A stretch of 64,000 nt of DNA. Origin: Cupriavidus sp. AU9028 (lineage in GTDB: Bacteria; Pseudomonadota; Gammaproteobacteria; Burkholderiales; Burkholderiaceae). The stretch covers positions 124,001 to 188,000 of the forward strand of contig NZ_JAIMCG010000004.1 in assembly GCF_019795295.1 (NCBI RefSeq), written 5' to 3'. The translations under genes and the position numbers were made by a program. The notes beneath the pieces were generated by a model that saw only the letters and a program-made list of their open reading frames with translations, searched no databases and was not told the origin of the DNA. Of this stretch, positions 15,999 to 23,452 are shown in pieces (position 1 is the first letter of the stretch; every line of letters starts with the position of its first letter).

Positions 15999-17348
15999 TC
16001 AGGATTTCGCGCAGGACGGCGTGATGCCCTTCTCCTTGGCGTACTGCGCGGCATTGGCCTTGAACAGCGGGTGGATCAGGCTCTTGTTGCCCTCGATCCA
16101 GTCCGACACCGCCACCCATTTGGCGCCGTCCCATTGCTGGATCTTCACCATGCCGGAGCCCTCATGGTTCTCGCAACTGGTGCGGATCTCCGGCAGCAGC
16201 CCGGTCGCGCCCAGCTGCTGCAGCCGGGCGTTGTTCAGGTTCAGGTTCTCGAAGGCCCAGCGCATCTGCTCGCCGGTCATCGGCTTGCCCTTGCCGAAGC
16301 GCGCCTGCGCGACGCGCACCGCTTCCACCGTGACGACCGCCGCGGACACGCCGCGGTTGTACAGCACCGATCCGACCTTGCCGCGGTCCTGCATATTGCC
16401 CTTGCCGGCGCCGTACACCACCTTGTCGATGTCGGCGATCACCGGCACGCCCTTGCCCGCCACGTTCCAGGTCGCGCTCAGGTAGCCCTTGGCCGCGTCG
16501 CCGGCAGGCACCGTGTCTTCCTCCGACCCGGCCCACCACGACCCGACCATCCTGTCGCGTGGATAGCCGACCTTCTGCGCGGCCTTCAGCGCGGTCTGGT
16601 TCATCACGCCCCAGCCCCAGAAGATCACGTAGTCGGGCCGCTCCTGGCGGATGCGCAGCCACTGCGCGCCCTGCTCGTTGCCGGGGTGCGCCACCGGAAT
16701 CTCCACCAGGTCGAACTTGCCGAGCTTCGCCTCGGCCTGCAACGCGACGATGGGCTCCTTGCCATAGGCGGAGTCGTGATAGAGGTAGGCGATCTTCTTG
16801 CCCGCCAGCGAGCCCTTGTTCTTGCTGGCCAGGTACTTGACGATGGCCGAGACCTGCATCTGGTAGGTGGTCACCAGCGGGAACGCATAGGGAAAGACGC
16901 TGCCGTCTACCGCATCGGTGCGGCCGTAGCCCATCATCACCAGCGGCACCTTGTCGGCCGCCGTCTTGTCGATCAGCGCGTAGGAGATGCCGGTGGACAT
17001 CGTATGCCAGGCGGTACCGTTCGATACGCCGCCCTTGCCCTTGAGCCGCTCGTAGCACTCGACGCCCTTGGCGTTGTTGTACTCGGTCTCGCACTCCTCC
17101 CAGCTCAGCTTGACACCGTTGACGCCGCCGTCCTTGAGGTTCACATAGTTCAGGTAGTCGATAAAGCCGCCATAGAACGACTGCCCGTTGGCCCCGTACG
17201 GGCCGACCCGGTAGCTGGGCAGCGCGACGAACTGCTCGCCGCCGCCCTGCGCCCGCACGGGCTGCGGCGCGAGCACCGAGGCGACGGCGGCAATGGCGAG
17301 CGCGGCGCCGAGGGCCAGGGTACGAGGCGCGCGAATCAGGGATTGCAT
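15999..17348 (-). CDS. Periplasmic substrate-binding protein of a liv-type ABC transporter
   Basis: 449 aa with a typical Sec signal (MQSLIRAPRTLALGAALAI ... PVRAQ, cleaved near residue 37). The mature part is a type I periplasmic binding fold (Peripla_BP_6), with LPSYRVGPYGANGQSFYGGF, AYLYHDSAYGKEP and WGWGVMNQTALKAAQK. It is longer than LivK (about 345 mature residues) and belongs to a subgroup found beside acyl-CoA ligases. ATG 17348 is preceded by GAAGGAGA. The subunit decides substrate choice; an aromatic or aliphatic carboxylate is plausible from context only. Confidence 0.85.
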   Translation of the reverse strand: MQSLIRAPRTLALGAALAIAAVASVLAPQPVRAQGGGEQFVALPSYRVGPYGANGQSFYGGFIDYLNYVNLKDGGVNGVKLSWEECETEYNNAKGVECYERLKGKGGVSNGTAWHTMSTGISYALIDKTAADKVPLVMMGYGRTDAVDGSVFPYAFPLVTTYQMQVSAIVKYLASKNKGSLAGKKIAYLYHDSAYGKEPIVALQAEAKLGKFDLVEIPVAHPGNEQGAQWLRIRQERPDYVIFWGWGVMNQTALKAAQKVGYPRDRMVGSWWAGSEEDTVPAGDAAKGYLSATWNVAGKGVPVIADIDKVVYGAGKGNMQDRGKVGSVLYNRGVSAAVVTVEAVRVAQARFGKGKPMTGEQMRWAFENLNLNNARLQQLGATGLLPEIRTSCENHEGSGMVKIQQWDGAKWVAVSDWIEGNKSLIHPLFKANAAQYAKEKGITPSCAKS

Positions 17349-17414
17349 GGTTGTCTCCTTCACCCTCGAGGGGCGTTCGTTATCTTGGTCAGCATTCAAG
17401 CCGCGGGACGGACT

Positions 17415-18491
17415 TCAATGCGGAAACGGCCACAGCCTCAGCTTCTCCTTGCCGATCTGCCACAGGCGCGCCATGCCATGCGGCTCGACGATCAGGAAGA
17501 AAATGATCAGCCCGCCAAACACCATCATCTGGATATGGGAGACGGTGGCATTGGTGAAGGGCAGATGCAGTAGCCCCGCCAGCGGTGGCAGCAGGTTGTC
17601 CAGCAGGATCGGCAGCAGCAGGATGAAGGCGGCGCCGAGGAAGGAGCCGAGGATGCTGCCCACGCCGCCGATGATGATCATGAACAGCACGCGGAACGAC
17701 AGGTCCAGGGAGAAGCCATCCGGCTCCACCGAACCCAGGTAGCAGTAGGCGTAGAGCGCGCCGGCAATGCCGCAGTAGAACGAACTGACGGCGAAGGCCA
17801 GCAGCTTGGTGCGCATCAGCCGGATGCCGATCACCTCCGCCGCGACGTCCATGTCGCGCACTGCCATCCACGCGCGGCCGGTAGCGGAGCGCACCAGGTT
17901 GCGCGCGGCCAGCGCCAGCAGCGCGACGATGGCGAGCACGAACAGATAGCGGCGCTCGGGCGTGTCGATCGGCAGGCCGAACAGGTCCAGCCGCTGCGCG
18001 GTGATCACGCCGGAGGAGCTGTTGTTCGAGAACCAGGGGAACTTGGTCAGCGCCCAGACCACGAAGAACTGCGCGGCCAGCGTGGCCACCGCCAGGTAGA
18101 ACCCCTTGATCCGCAGCGAGGGCAGCCCGAACGCGACGCCGACCACCGCCGCGGACAGGCCGGCGAGCACGAAGGTCAGCAGCACCGGCAGGCCCTCGAC
18201 GCGCAACTGGAAGTTGTAGGCGGCATAGGCACCGACCGCCATGAAGGCGGCAGTGCCCAGCGACAGCTGGCCGGCGTAGCCGGTGAGGATGTTCAGCCCG
18301 AGCGCGGCCAGCGAGAAGATCAGGAAGGGAATCAGGATGGCGGAGAGCCAGTACTCGCTGGCCACCGCCGGCACCACCAGGAAGGCGATGGCCAGCAGCA
18401 CGGCAAAGCCGATGCGGTCCTGCCGGATCGGGAAGATCTGGCTGTCGGCCTCGTAGCTGGTCTTGAACTGTCCCGCTTCACGGTAGAACAT
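17415..18491 (-). CDS. livM: LivM-type ABC transporter permease
   Basis: 358-aa inner-membrane permease with 8-10 hydrophobic segments. Family marks are LGLNILTGYAGQLSLGTAAF, RIKGFYLAVATLAAQFF and MIIIGGVGSILGSFLGAAF. The start is taken at ATG 18491; the frame stays open further upstream but that stretch is Cys- and Arg-rich and not membrane-like. It pairs with LivH. The gene lies between livH and the binding-protein gene, an order different from E. coli livKHMGF. Confidence 0.88.
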   Translation of the reverse strand: MFYREAGQFKTSYEADSQIFPIRQDRIGFAVLLAIAFLVVPAVASEYWLSAILIPFLIFSLAALGLNILTGYAGQLSLGTAAFMAVGAYAAYNFQLRVEGLPVLLTFVLAGLSAAVVGVAFGLPSLRIKGFYLAVATLAAQFFVVWALTKFPWFSNNSSSGVITAQRLDLFGLPIDTPERRYLFVLAIVALLALAARNLVRSATGRAWMAVRDMDVAAEVIGIRLMRTKLLAFAVSSFYCGIAGALYAYCYLGSVEPDGFSLDLSFRVLFMIIIGGVGSILGSFLGAAFILLLPILLDNLLPPLAGLLHLPFTNATVSHIQMMVFGGLIIFFLIVEPHGMARLWQIGKEKLRLWPFPH

Positions 18492-18543
18492 GACGTCTCC
18501 TGGCAGTTGCCGGGGTAGGTTGCCGGATAAGTTGCCGGCCCGC

Positions 18544-19458
18544 TCAGACGCGGTCGATATGCTTCTCGCCGAACAGCCCCTCCGGCCGCACCAGCAGGAA
18601 CAGCAGCGCGAACACATAGGGGAACCAGCCTTCGATGCCGCCGAAGTTGCCGCCGAACATCGACTGGAACACCGGCGGGATATAGATCTCGGCGAGCTTT
18701 TCGGAGGCGCCGATGATCAGCCCGCCGACGATCGCGCCGGGCACCGAGGTGAAGCCGCCGAGAATCAGCACCGGCAGCGCCTTCAGCGCGGTCAGCGTCA
18801 GCGCAAACTGCACGCCATTGCGCGATCCCCACAGCAGCCCGGCGACCAGCGCGACGAAGCCGGCCACGCCCCAGACGATGGCCCAGATCTGCTGCAGCGG
18901 AATGCCCAGCGACAGCGCCGCCTGGTGATCGTCGGCGACCGCGCGCAGGGCGCGCCCGACCCGGGTGTACTGGAAGAACAGCGCCAGCACGGCAACCAGC
19001 ACGCCGGCAATGCCGGCGGCGGCAAGATCGAACTTCGACACGACGATGTCGAAGCGCTCGAGGATCGGCACGATGGGTTCGTCGACGATGCCCAGCTCGA
19101 TCGGACGCACCTCGTTGCCGAACAGCAGCGGCCCCAGGCCCTCCAGGAAAAAGGACAGGCCGATGGTCGCCATGAACAGCGAGATCGGCGGCTGGTTGAC
19201 CAGCTTGCGCAGCACGAAGCGCTCGGTGCCGATGCCGACCAGCAGCATCACCACGAAGGCGCCCACCACCGCGAGCCACATCGGCACGCCCTTGTCGATC
19301 AGCCCCACCACCGCCAGCGCGGCAAAGTAGACCATCGCCCCCTGCGCGAAGTTGAACACCCCGGACGCCTTGTAGATCAGCACGAAGCCCAGCGCCACCA
19401 GCGAGTACATCAGGCCGGACAGCAGTCCGCCCAGCAGGATCTCGAAGAAGAATGTCAT
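18544..19458 (-). CDS. livH: LivH-type ABC transporter permease
   Basis: 304-aa permease with about eight membrane segments. SLVALGFVLIYKASGVFNFAQG near residue 20 and VGRALRAVADDHQAALSLGI near 170 (the EAA-like cytoplasmic loop) are characteristic of LivH; KALPVLILGGFTSVPGAIVGG marks the second half. It forms the channel together with LivM. It starts 72 bases after livG stops and ends 52 bases before livM starts. Confidence 0.88.
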   Translation of the reverse strand: MTFFFEILLGGLLSGLMYSLVALGFVLIYKASGVFNFAQGAMVYFAALAVVGLIDKGVPMWLAVVGAFVVMLLVGIGTERFVLRKLVNQPPISLFMATIGLSFFLEGLGPLLFGNEVRPIELGIVDEPIVPILERFDIVVSKFDLAAAGIAGVLVAVLALFFQYTRVGRALRAVADDHQAALSLGIPLQQIWAIVWGVAGFVALVAGLLWGSRNGVQFALTLTALKALPVLILGGFTSVPGAIVGGLIIGASEKLAEIYIPPVFQSMFGGNFGGIEGWFPYVFALLFLLVRPEGLFGEKHIDRV

Positions 19459-19530
19459 CGACTGCCCCGTATGGAACTTCGATTCGCCGGGCGTGCAGCC
19501 CCGGCCCTGACGCTTGCCCTGGGCGGACGG

Positions 19531-20445
19531 TCAGTGCGCCACGCCCAGATAGGCGCGGATGACCTCCGGGTCGGACTTGACCTCGTCGGGCGCCCCGTCG
19601 GCGATCTTGCGGCCGTAGTCGAGCACCACCACCCGGTCGGAGATGTCCATCACCACGCCCATGTCGTGTTCGATCAGCACGATGGTGGTGCCGAACTGCT
19701 GGTTCACGTCCAGAATGAAGCGGCACATGTCCTGCTTTTCCTCGACGTTCATGCCGGCCATCGGCTCGTCCAGCAGCAGCAGTTCCGGTTCGGCGGCCAG
19801 CGCGCGCGCCAGTTCGACGCGCTTCTGCAATCCATAGGGCAGGCGGCCCACCGGCGTCTTGCGGATCGACTGGATCTCGAGGAAGTCGATCACCTCCTCC
19901 ACCTTGTGCCGGTGCTGCATTTCCTCGCGCCGCGCCGGCCCCCACCACAGCGCGTTGGCCAGCATGCCGCAGCGCAGCCGGGTATTACGCCCGGTCATGA
20001 TGTTGTCGAGCACCGACATGCCCTTGAACAGCGCGATGTTCTGGAAGGTCCGGGCGATGCCATGCCGGGCCGCGTCGGCCGGATGCATGCGCCGGCGTTC
20101 CTCGCCGCGAAAGACGATGCGGCCCTGCTGCGGGTGATAGACGCCGTTGATCACGTTCAGCATCGAGCTCTTGCCCGCGCCGTTCGGACCGATGATGGCG
20201 CGGATCTCGTGGGCCCGCACATCGAAGGAGATGTCGCTGAGCGCCTTGACGCCACCGAAGGACAGCGAGATGTGCTGCAGGTCCAGGATCACGTCGCCCT
20301 GGCGCAGCGGGCGCTGCCGGCCCTGCTCGGACTGCTCGTGCTGTCCGGCACGCGCCGCGAGCGGCTGCGCTGTCGCCTGCCCGGTCTCGATGCCCTTCCA
20401 TTCGGCGTCCTGTCCGGACTGCCGTGCCACGCCTTGCCATGCCAT
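19531..20445 (-). CDS. livG: LivG-type ABC transporter ATP-binding protein
   Basis: 304-aa ATPase. Residues 1-50 are a Gln-rich extension not found in E. coli LivG; the ATPase domain begins at VILDLQHISLSFGG. Walker A GPNGAGKSSMLN, an altered signature LPYGLQKRVELARAL (as is normal for LivG), Walker B LLLLDEPMAGM and the switch IEHDM are present. A GTG at 20451 lies only three bases after GGAGG, so the ATG at 20445, nine bases from it, is more likely. It overlaps nothing; the acyl-CoA ligase ends 19 bases upstream. Confidence 0.88.
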   Translation of the reverse strand: MAWQGVARQSGQDAEWKGIETGQATAQPLAARAGQHEQSEQGRQRPLRQGDVILDLQHISLSFGGVKALSDISFDVRAHEIRAIIGPNGAGKSSMLNVINGVYHPQQGRIVFRGEERRRMHPADAARHGIARTFQNIALFKGMSVLDNIMTGRNTRLRCGMLANALWWGPARREEMQHRHKVEEVIDFLEIQSIRKTPVGRLPYGLQKRVELARALAAEPELLLLDEPMAGMNVEEKQDMCRFILDVNQQFGTTIVLIEHDMGVVMDISDRVVVLDYGRKIADGAPDEVKSDPEVIRAYLGVAH

Positions 20446-20464
20446 CTGCACGGTCCTCCGTTGA

Positions 20465-22480
20465 TCAGGCAGCCCTTGCCATGCCGGCTTGCGCCGGTTC
20501 TCCCACCCCGCCGGATGGCGCTCCCGGCGCGCCCTGCGCGGCCGGGAAGCGCTTCACATCCACCAGCCGCAGCGTCGCACTGACACTGCCCTCCCGGCCG
20601 TCCTCGAAGCGCACGCGCGTTTCGATGAACTGCTCCTCGCGTCCCGCATACAGCGCCTCCACCAGCGTGCCGTACTTCTCGGCGATGAAGTTGCGGCGGA
20701 CCTTGCGGGTCCGCGTCAGCTCGTCGTCGTCCGGGTCCAGCTCCTTGTGCAGGATCAGGAAGCGCGCGAGCTGCGCGCCGGCCAGCATGGGGTCCCTGGC
20801 CAGGTCGGCATTGACCTGCTCGACGCAGCCGGCGATCAGCTCGATCACCTGGGACTGACCGGCAAGGTCGACATAGCCGGCGTACGGCAGATGACGACGC
20901 TCGGCCCAGTTGCCGACCGCATCGAAATCGATATTGATGAAGGCGCAGACGCGGTCGCGGCCGTTGCCGAAGGCCACCGCCTCCTTGATGTACGGAAAGA
21001 ACTTCAGCTTGTTCTCGATGTACTTGGGCGCGAACAGCGAGCCGTCCACCAGCTTGCCGACGTCCTTGGCGCGATCGATGATCTTCAGGTGGCCGTCCGC
21101 ATCGAGGATGCCCGCGTCGCCGGTCTGGAAGTAGCCGTCCTCGTCGATCGCCTCGCGGGTGGCATCGTCGCGCTTGTAGTAGCGCTGCAGCAGCCCCACG
21201 CCGCGTACCAGCACCTCGCCATTGCTGGCGATGCGCACCTCCATGCCGGGGGCGGGAGGACCCACGGTGTCGAAGCGCACCTGGCCGTCCGGCTGCAGGC
21301 AGACGTAGGCGCAGGTTTCGGTCTGCCCGTAGAACTGCTTGAGGTTGATGCCGATCGAGCGGTAGAAGCGGAACAGGTCGGGGCCGATCGCTTCGCCGGC
21401 GGTGTAGGCCACGCGGATGCGGCTCATGCCCAGCACATTGCGCAGCGGCCCGTAGACCAGCACTTCGGCAATGGCATAGCGCAACCGCTCCAGCAGCGGC
21501 ACCGGCTCACCATCGAGCATCGCCACGCCGCAGCGGGCCGCCACCGCCATCGCCCAGCCGAACAGCCGCCGCTTGATGGCGCCGGCGTCCTCCATCCGGA
21601 TCATCACCTGCGTCAGCAAGCCTTCGTAGATGCGCGGCGGTGCAAAGTAATAGGTCGGGCCGATCTCGCGCAGGTCGTTCATCACGGTGTCGCGAGACTC
21701 GGGACAGTTGACGGTGAACCCGGCGACAAGCGCCTGCGCATACGAGAACAGGTTGTCGCCGACCCAGGCCATCGGCAGATACGACAGCACGTCGTCGGCG
21801 GGGCCAAGACCGTCGAATGCGCAGCCGTGCATCGCGGCGCCAATCAGGCCACGGTGCGAGTGACACACGCCCTTGGGCTTGCCGGTGGTGCCGGAGGTGT
21901 AGAGGATGATCGCCGTATCGTCTGGGCTGCCTGCCTCGACCTGGCGATCGAAGTAGCCGGGGTTGTGCCGCTCGAACTCGCGGCCCATCTCGAGCAGGCC
22001 CTCGAACGACAGCAGGGCTGGATGGTCATAGTCGCGCAGCCCGCGCGGATCCTCGTAGACCAGATGCCGGATCGCCCCGCCCTGCGCGGCCAGCAACGGT
22101 TCGGCCTCCAGCAGCTTGTCCACCTGCTCCTGGTCCTCGACCACCGCGAAGGCGATCTCCGCGTCGGTCAGCACATGCACCATCTCCGCAGCGATGGCGT
22201 CCTGATAGAGCGGCACCGGCACCCCGCCCAGCGCCTGCGCGGCGCACATCGCCCAATACAGCCGCGGCCGGTTGTCGCCGATCACCGCGAGGTTCATGCC
22301 GCGCCGAAAGCCCAGCGCCGCCAGACCGCATGCGAGTTCGCGCACCTGCTGCGCGGCATCGGCCCAGCTGCTGGTCTGCCAGATGCCCAGGTCCTTCTCG
22401 CGATAGGCGGGATGGGAGGGACGTTGGCGCGCGTGTGCCAGCAGCAGTCGCGGGAAAGTCGTTGCCGACGGTTCCTGCAT
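20465..22480 (-). CDS. Long-chain acyl-CoA synthetase-like AMP-binding protein
   Basis: 671-aa adenylate-forming enzyme of the FadD/long-chain class. The P-loop YTSGTTGKPKG lies near residue 205, LSYLPMAW follows, then QFYGQTETCAYVC (adenine motif), YFQTGDAGILD and the hinge in IIDRAKDVGKLVDG with FAPKYIENKLKF. It has the long insertion of the 65-kDa acyl-CoA synthetases rather than the short acetyl type. ATG 22480 has AGGAG seven bases upstream. As first gene of the operon it links import of an organic acid with CoA activation. The exact acid is not predictable. Confidence 0.87.
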   Translation of the reverse strand: MQEPSATTFPRLLLAHARQRPSHPAYREKDLGIWQTSSWADAAQQVRELACGLAALGFRRGMNLAVIGDNRPRLYWAMCAAQALGGVPVPLYQDAIAAEMVHVLTDAEIAFAVVEDQEQVDKLLEAEPLLAAQGGAIRHLVYEDPRGLRDYDHPALLSFEGLLEMGREFERHNPGYFDRQVEAGSPDDTAIILYTSGTTGKPKGVCHSHRGLIGAAMHGCAFDGLGPADDVLSYLPMAWVGDNLFSYAQALVAGFTVNCPESRDTVMNDLREIGPTYYFAPPRIYEGLLTQVMIRMEDAGAIKRRLFGWAMAVAARCGVAMLDGEPVPLLERLRYAIAEVLVYGPLRNVLGMSRIRVAYTAGEAIGPDLFRFYRSIGINLKQFYGQTETCAYVCLQPDGQVRFDTVGPPAPGMEVRIASNGEVLVRGVGLLQRYYKRDDATREAIDEDGYFQTGDAGILDADGHLKIIDRAKDVGKLVDGSLFAPKYIENKLKFFPYIKEAVAFGNGRDRVCAFINIDFDAVGNWAERRHLPYAGYVDLAGQSQVIELIAGCVEQVNADLARDPMLAGAQLARFLILHKELDPDDDELTRTRKVRRNFIAEKYGTLVEALYAGREEQFIETRVRFEDGREGSVSATLRLVDVKRFPAAQGAPGAPSGGVGEPAQAGMARAA

Positions 22481-22673
22481 GGCGTGTCTCCTGTGGTCGC
22501 GGGATCCGATGCCCGCCACTGCCCGTGCCGGCCCCGGAAACCACCCGGGGATGTGGGGCCGCCCTGCATCGATGGCCGAGGCTCGATATCGCGGCGCACA
22601 AGGCGGGCAGCAGGATCAAGCCACGCTGCCCGGCGTGTTGTGACGGTAAGATAGCCGATGGCCATCCCACCGG

Positions 22674-22691
22674 TTGTCACGCGGGTGACAA
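22674..22691. promoter_or_regulatory. Inverted-repeat operator between the liv operon and the Crp/Fnr gene
   Basis: TTGTCAC-GCGG-GTGACAA is a perfect 7-base inverted repeat with a four-base centre, 27 bases before the regulator start. The spacing equals that of FNR-class half-sites (TTGAT-N4-ATCAA). A related half-site TTGTGAC lies at 22638-22644, nearer the divergent acyl-CoA ligase gene. Confidence 0.7.
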
Positions 22692-22718
22692 TTCCGGGTT
22701 AATCCCTAGCGGAGGACG

Positions 22719-23393
22719 ATGCGCATGCCGGAAGACTATCTGGACCGATGCATCTGGGCCGCGGACCTGGATCCGCAGCACCGCACGCGCGTTCGGCAGG
22801 CGATGTTCGTGCGCGAGTACAGCCCGGGCGACTACGTCTGCCACAAGGGCGACATGGCGGAACACTGGCTCGGCGTGATCGAAGGGATCGTCAAGATTAC
22901 CACCGTATCGCCGTCCGGAAAATCGGTCACCTTCACCGGCGTGCCGACCGGCGGCTGGTTCGGCGAAGGCGCCGCACTGAAGCAGGAAATCCGCAAGTAC
23001 GACGTGATGGCATTGCGCCGTTCGCGCATCGCCTTCATGCCGCGCGACACCTTCCAATGGCTGCTCGACAACAGCCTGCCCTTCACGCGCTTTTTGCTGA
23101 ACCAGCTGAATGAGCGCCTTGGGCAGTTCATTGCGGCGGTAGAGTACGAGCGCCTGCTCGACATCGATTCGCGTGTGGCAAGGGCGGTGTCGTCGTTGTT
23201 CAACGACCGGCTCTATCCTGGCATCGGCACGCGGCTGGAGATCTCGCAGGAGGAGATCGGCCTGCTGGCGGGGATTTCCCGCCAGCGCGCGAACCAGGCG
23301 CTGAAGGTGCTGGAACAGCAGGGCCTGGTGCGGGTCGACTACGGCGTCATTGAAGTTCTGGACCTGGAGGGCCTACGGCAATACGGCGAGTAG
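22719..23393 (+). CDS. Crp/Fnr family transcriptional regulator
   Basis: 224 aa: a cyclic-nucleotide-binding-like beta-roll (about 20-135, with SPGDYVCHKGD and GGWFGEGAALKQE), a dimer helix, and a winged helix-turn-helix (about 165-215; ISQEEIGLLAGISRQRANQALKVLEQQGLVRV). It lacks the four Fe-S cysteines of FNR and the cAMP-contact set of CRP, so its signal is open; an acyl-CoA or aromatic ligand would fit the neighbours. GGAGG at 22711 sits three bases from ATG 22719 but nine from ATG 22725, so translation may begin at 22725. It probably controls itself and the divergent liv-ligase operon. Confidence 0.85.
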   Translation: MRMPEDYLDRCIWAADLDPQHRTRVRQAMFVREYSPGDYVCHKGDMAEHWLGVIEGIVKITTVSPSGKSVTFTGVPTGGWFGEGAALKQEIRKYDVMALRRSRIAFMPRDTFQWLLDNSLPFTRFLLNQLNERLGQFIAAVEYERLLDIDSRVARAVSSLFNDRLYPGIGTRLEISQEEIGLLAGISRQRANQALKVLEQQGLVRVDYGVIEVLDLEGLRQYGE

Positions 23394-23452
23394 GCCCGGC
23401 TGACCGGCTGGCGTAGGGAGCCGCGGTGGGAGCGCGGGCGAGCGGGGCGAAG

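Noticed and set aside
18492-18617. Longer N-terminus for LivM starting at 18617
   Set aside because: Cys/Arg-rich and not membrane-like; ATG 18491 matches family length.
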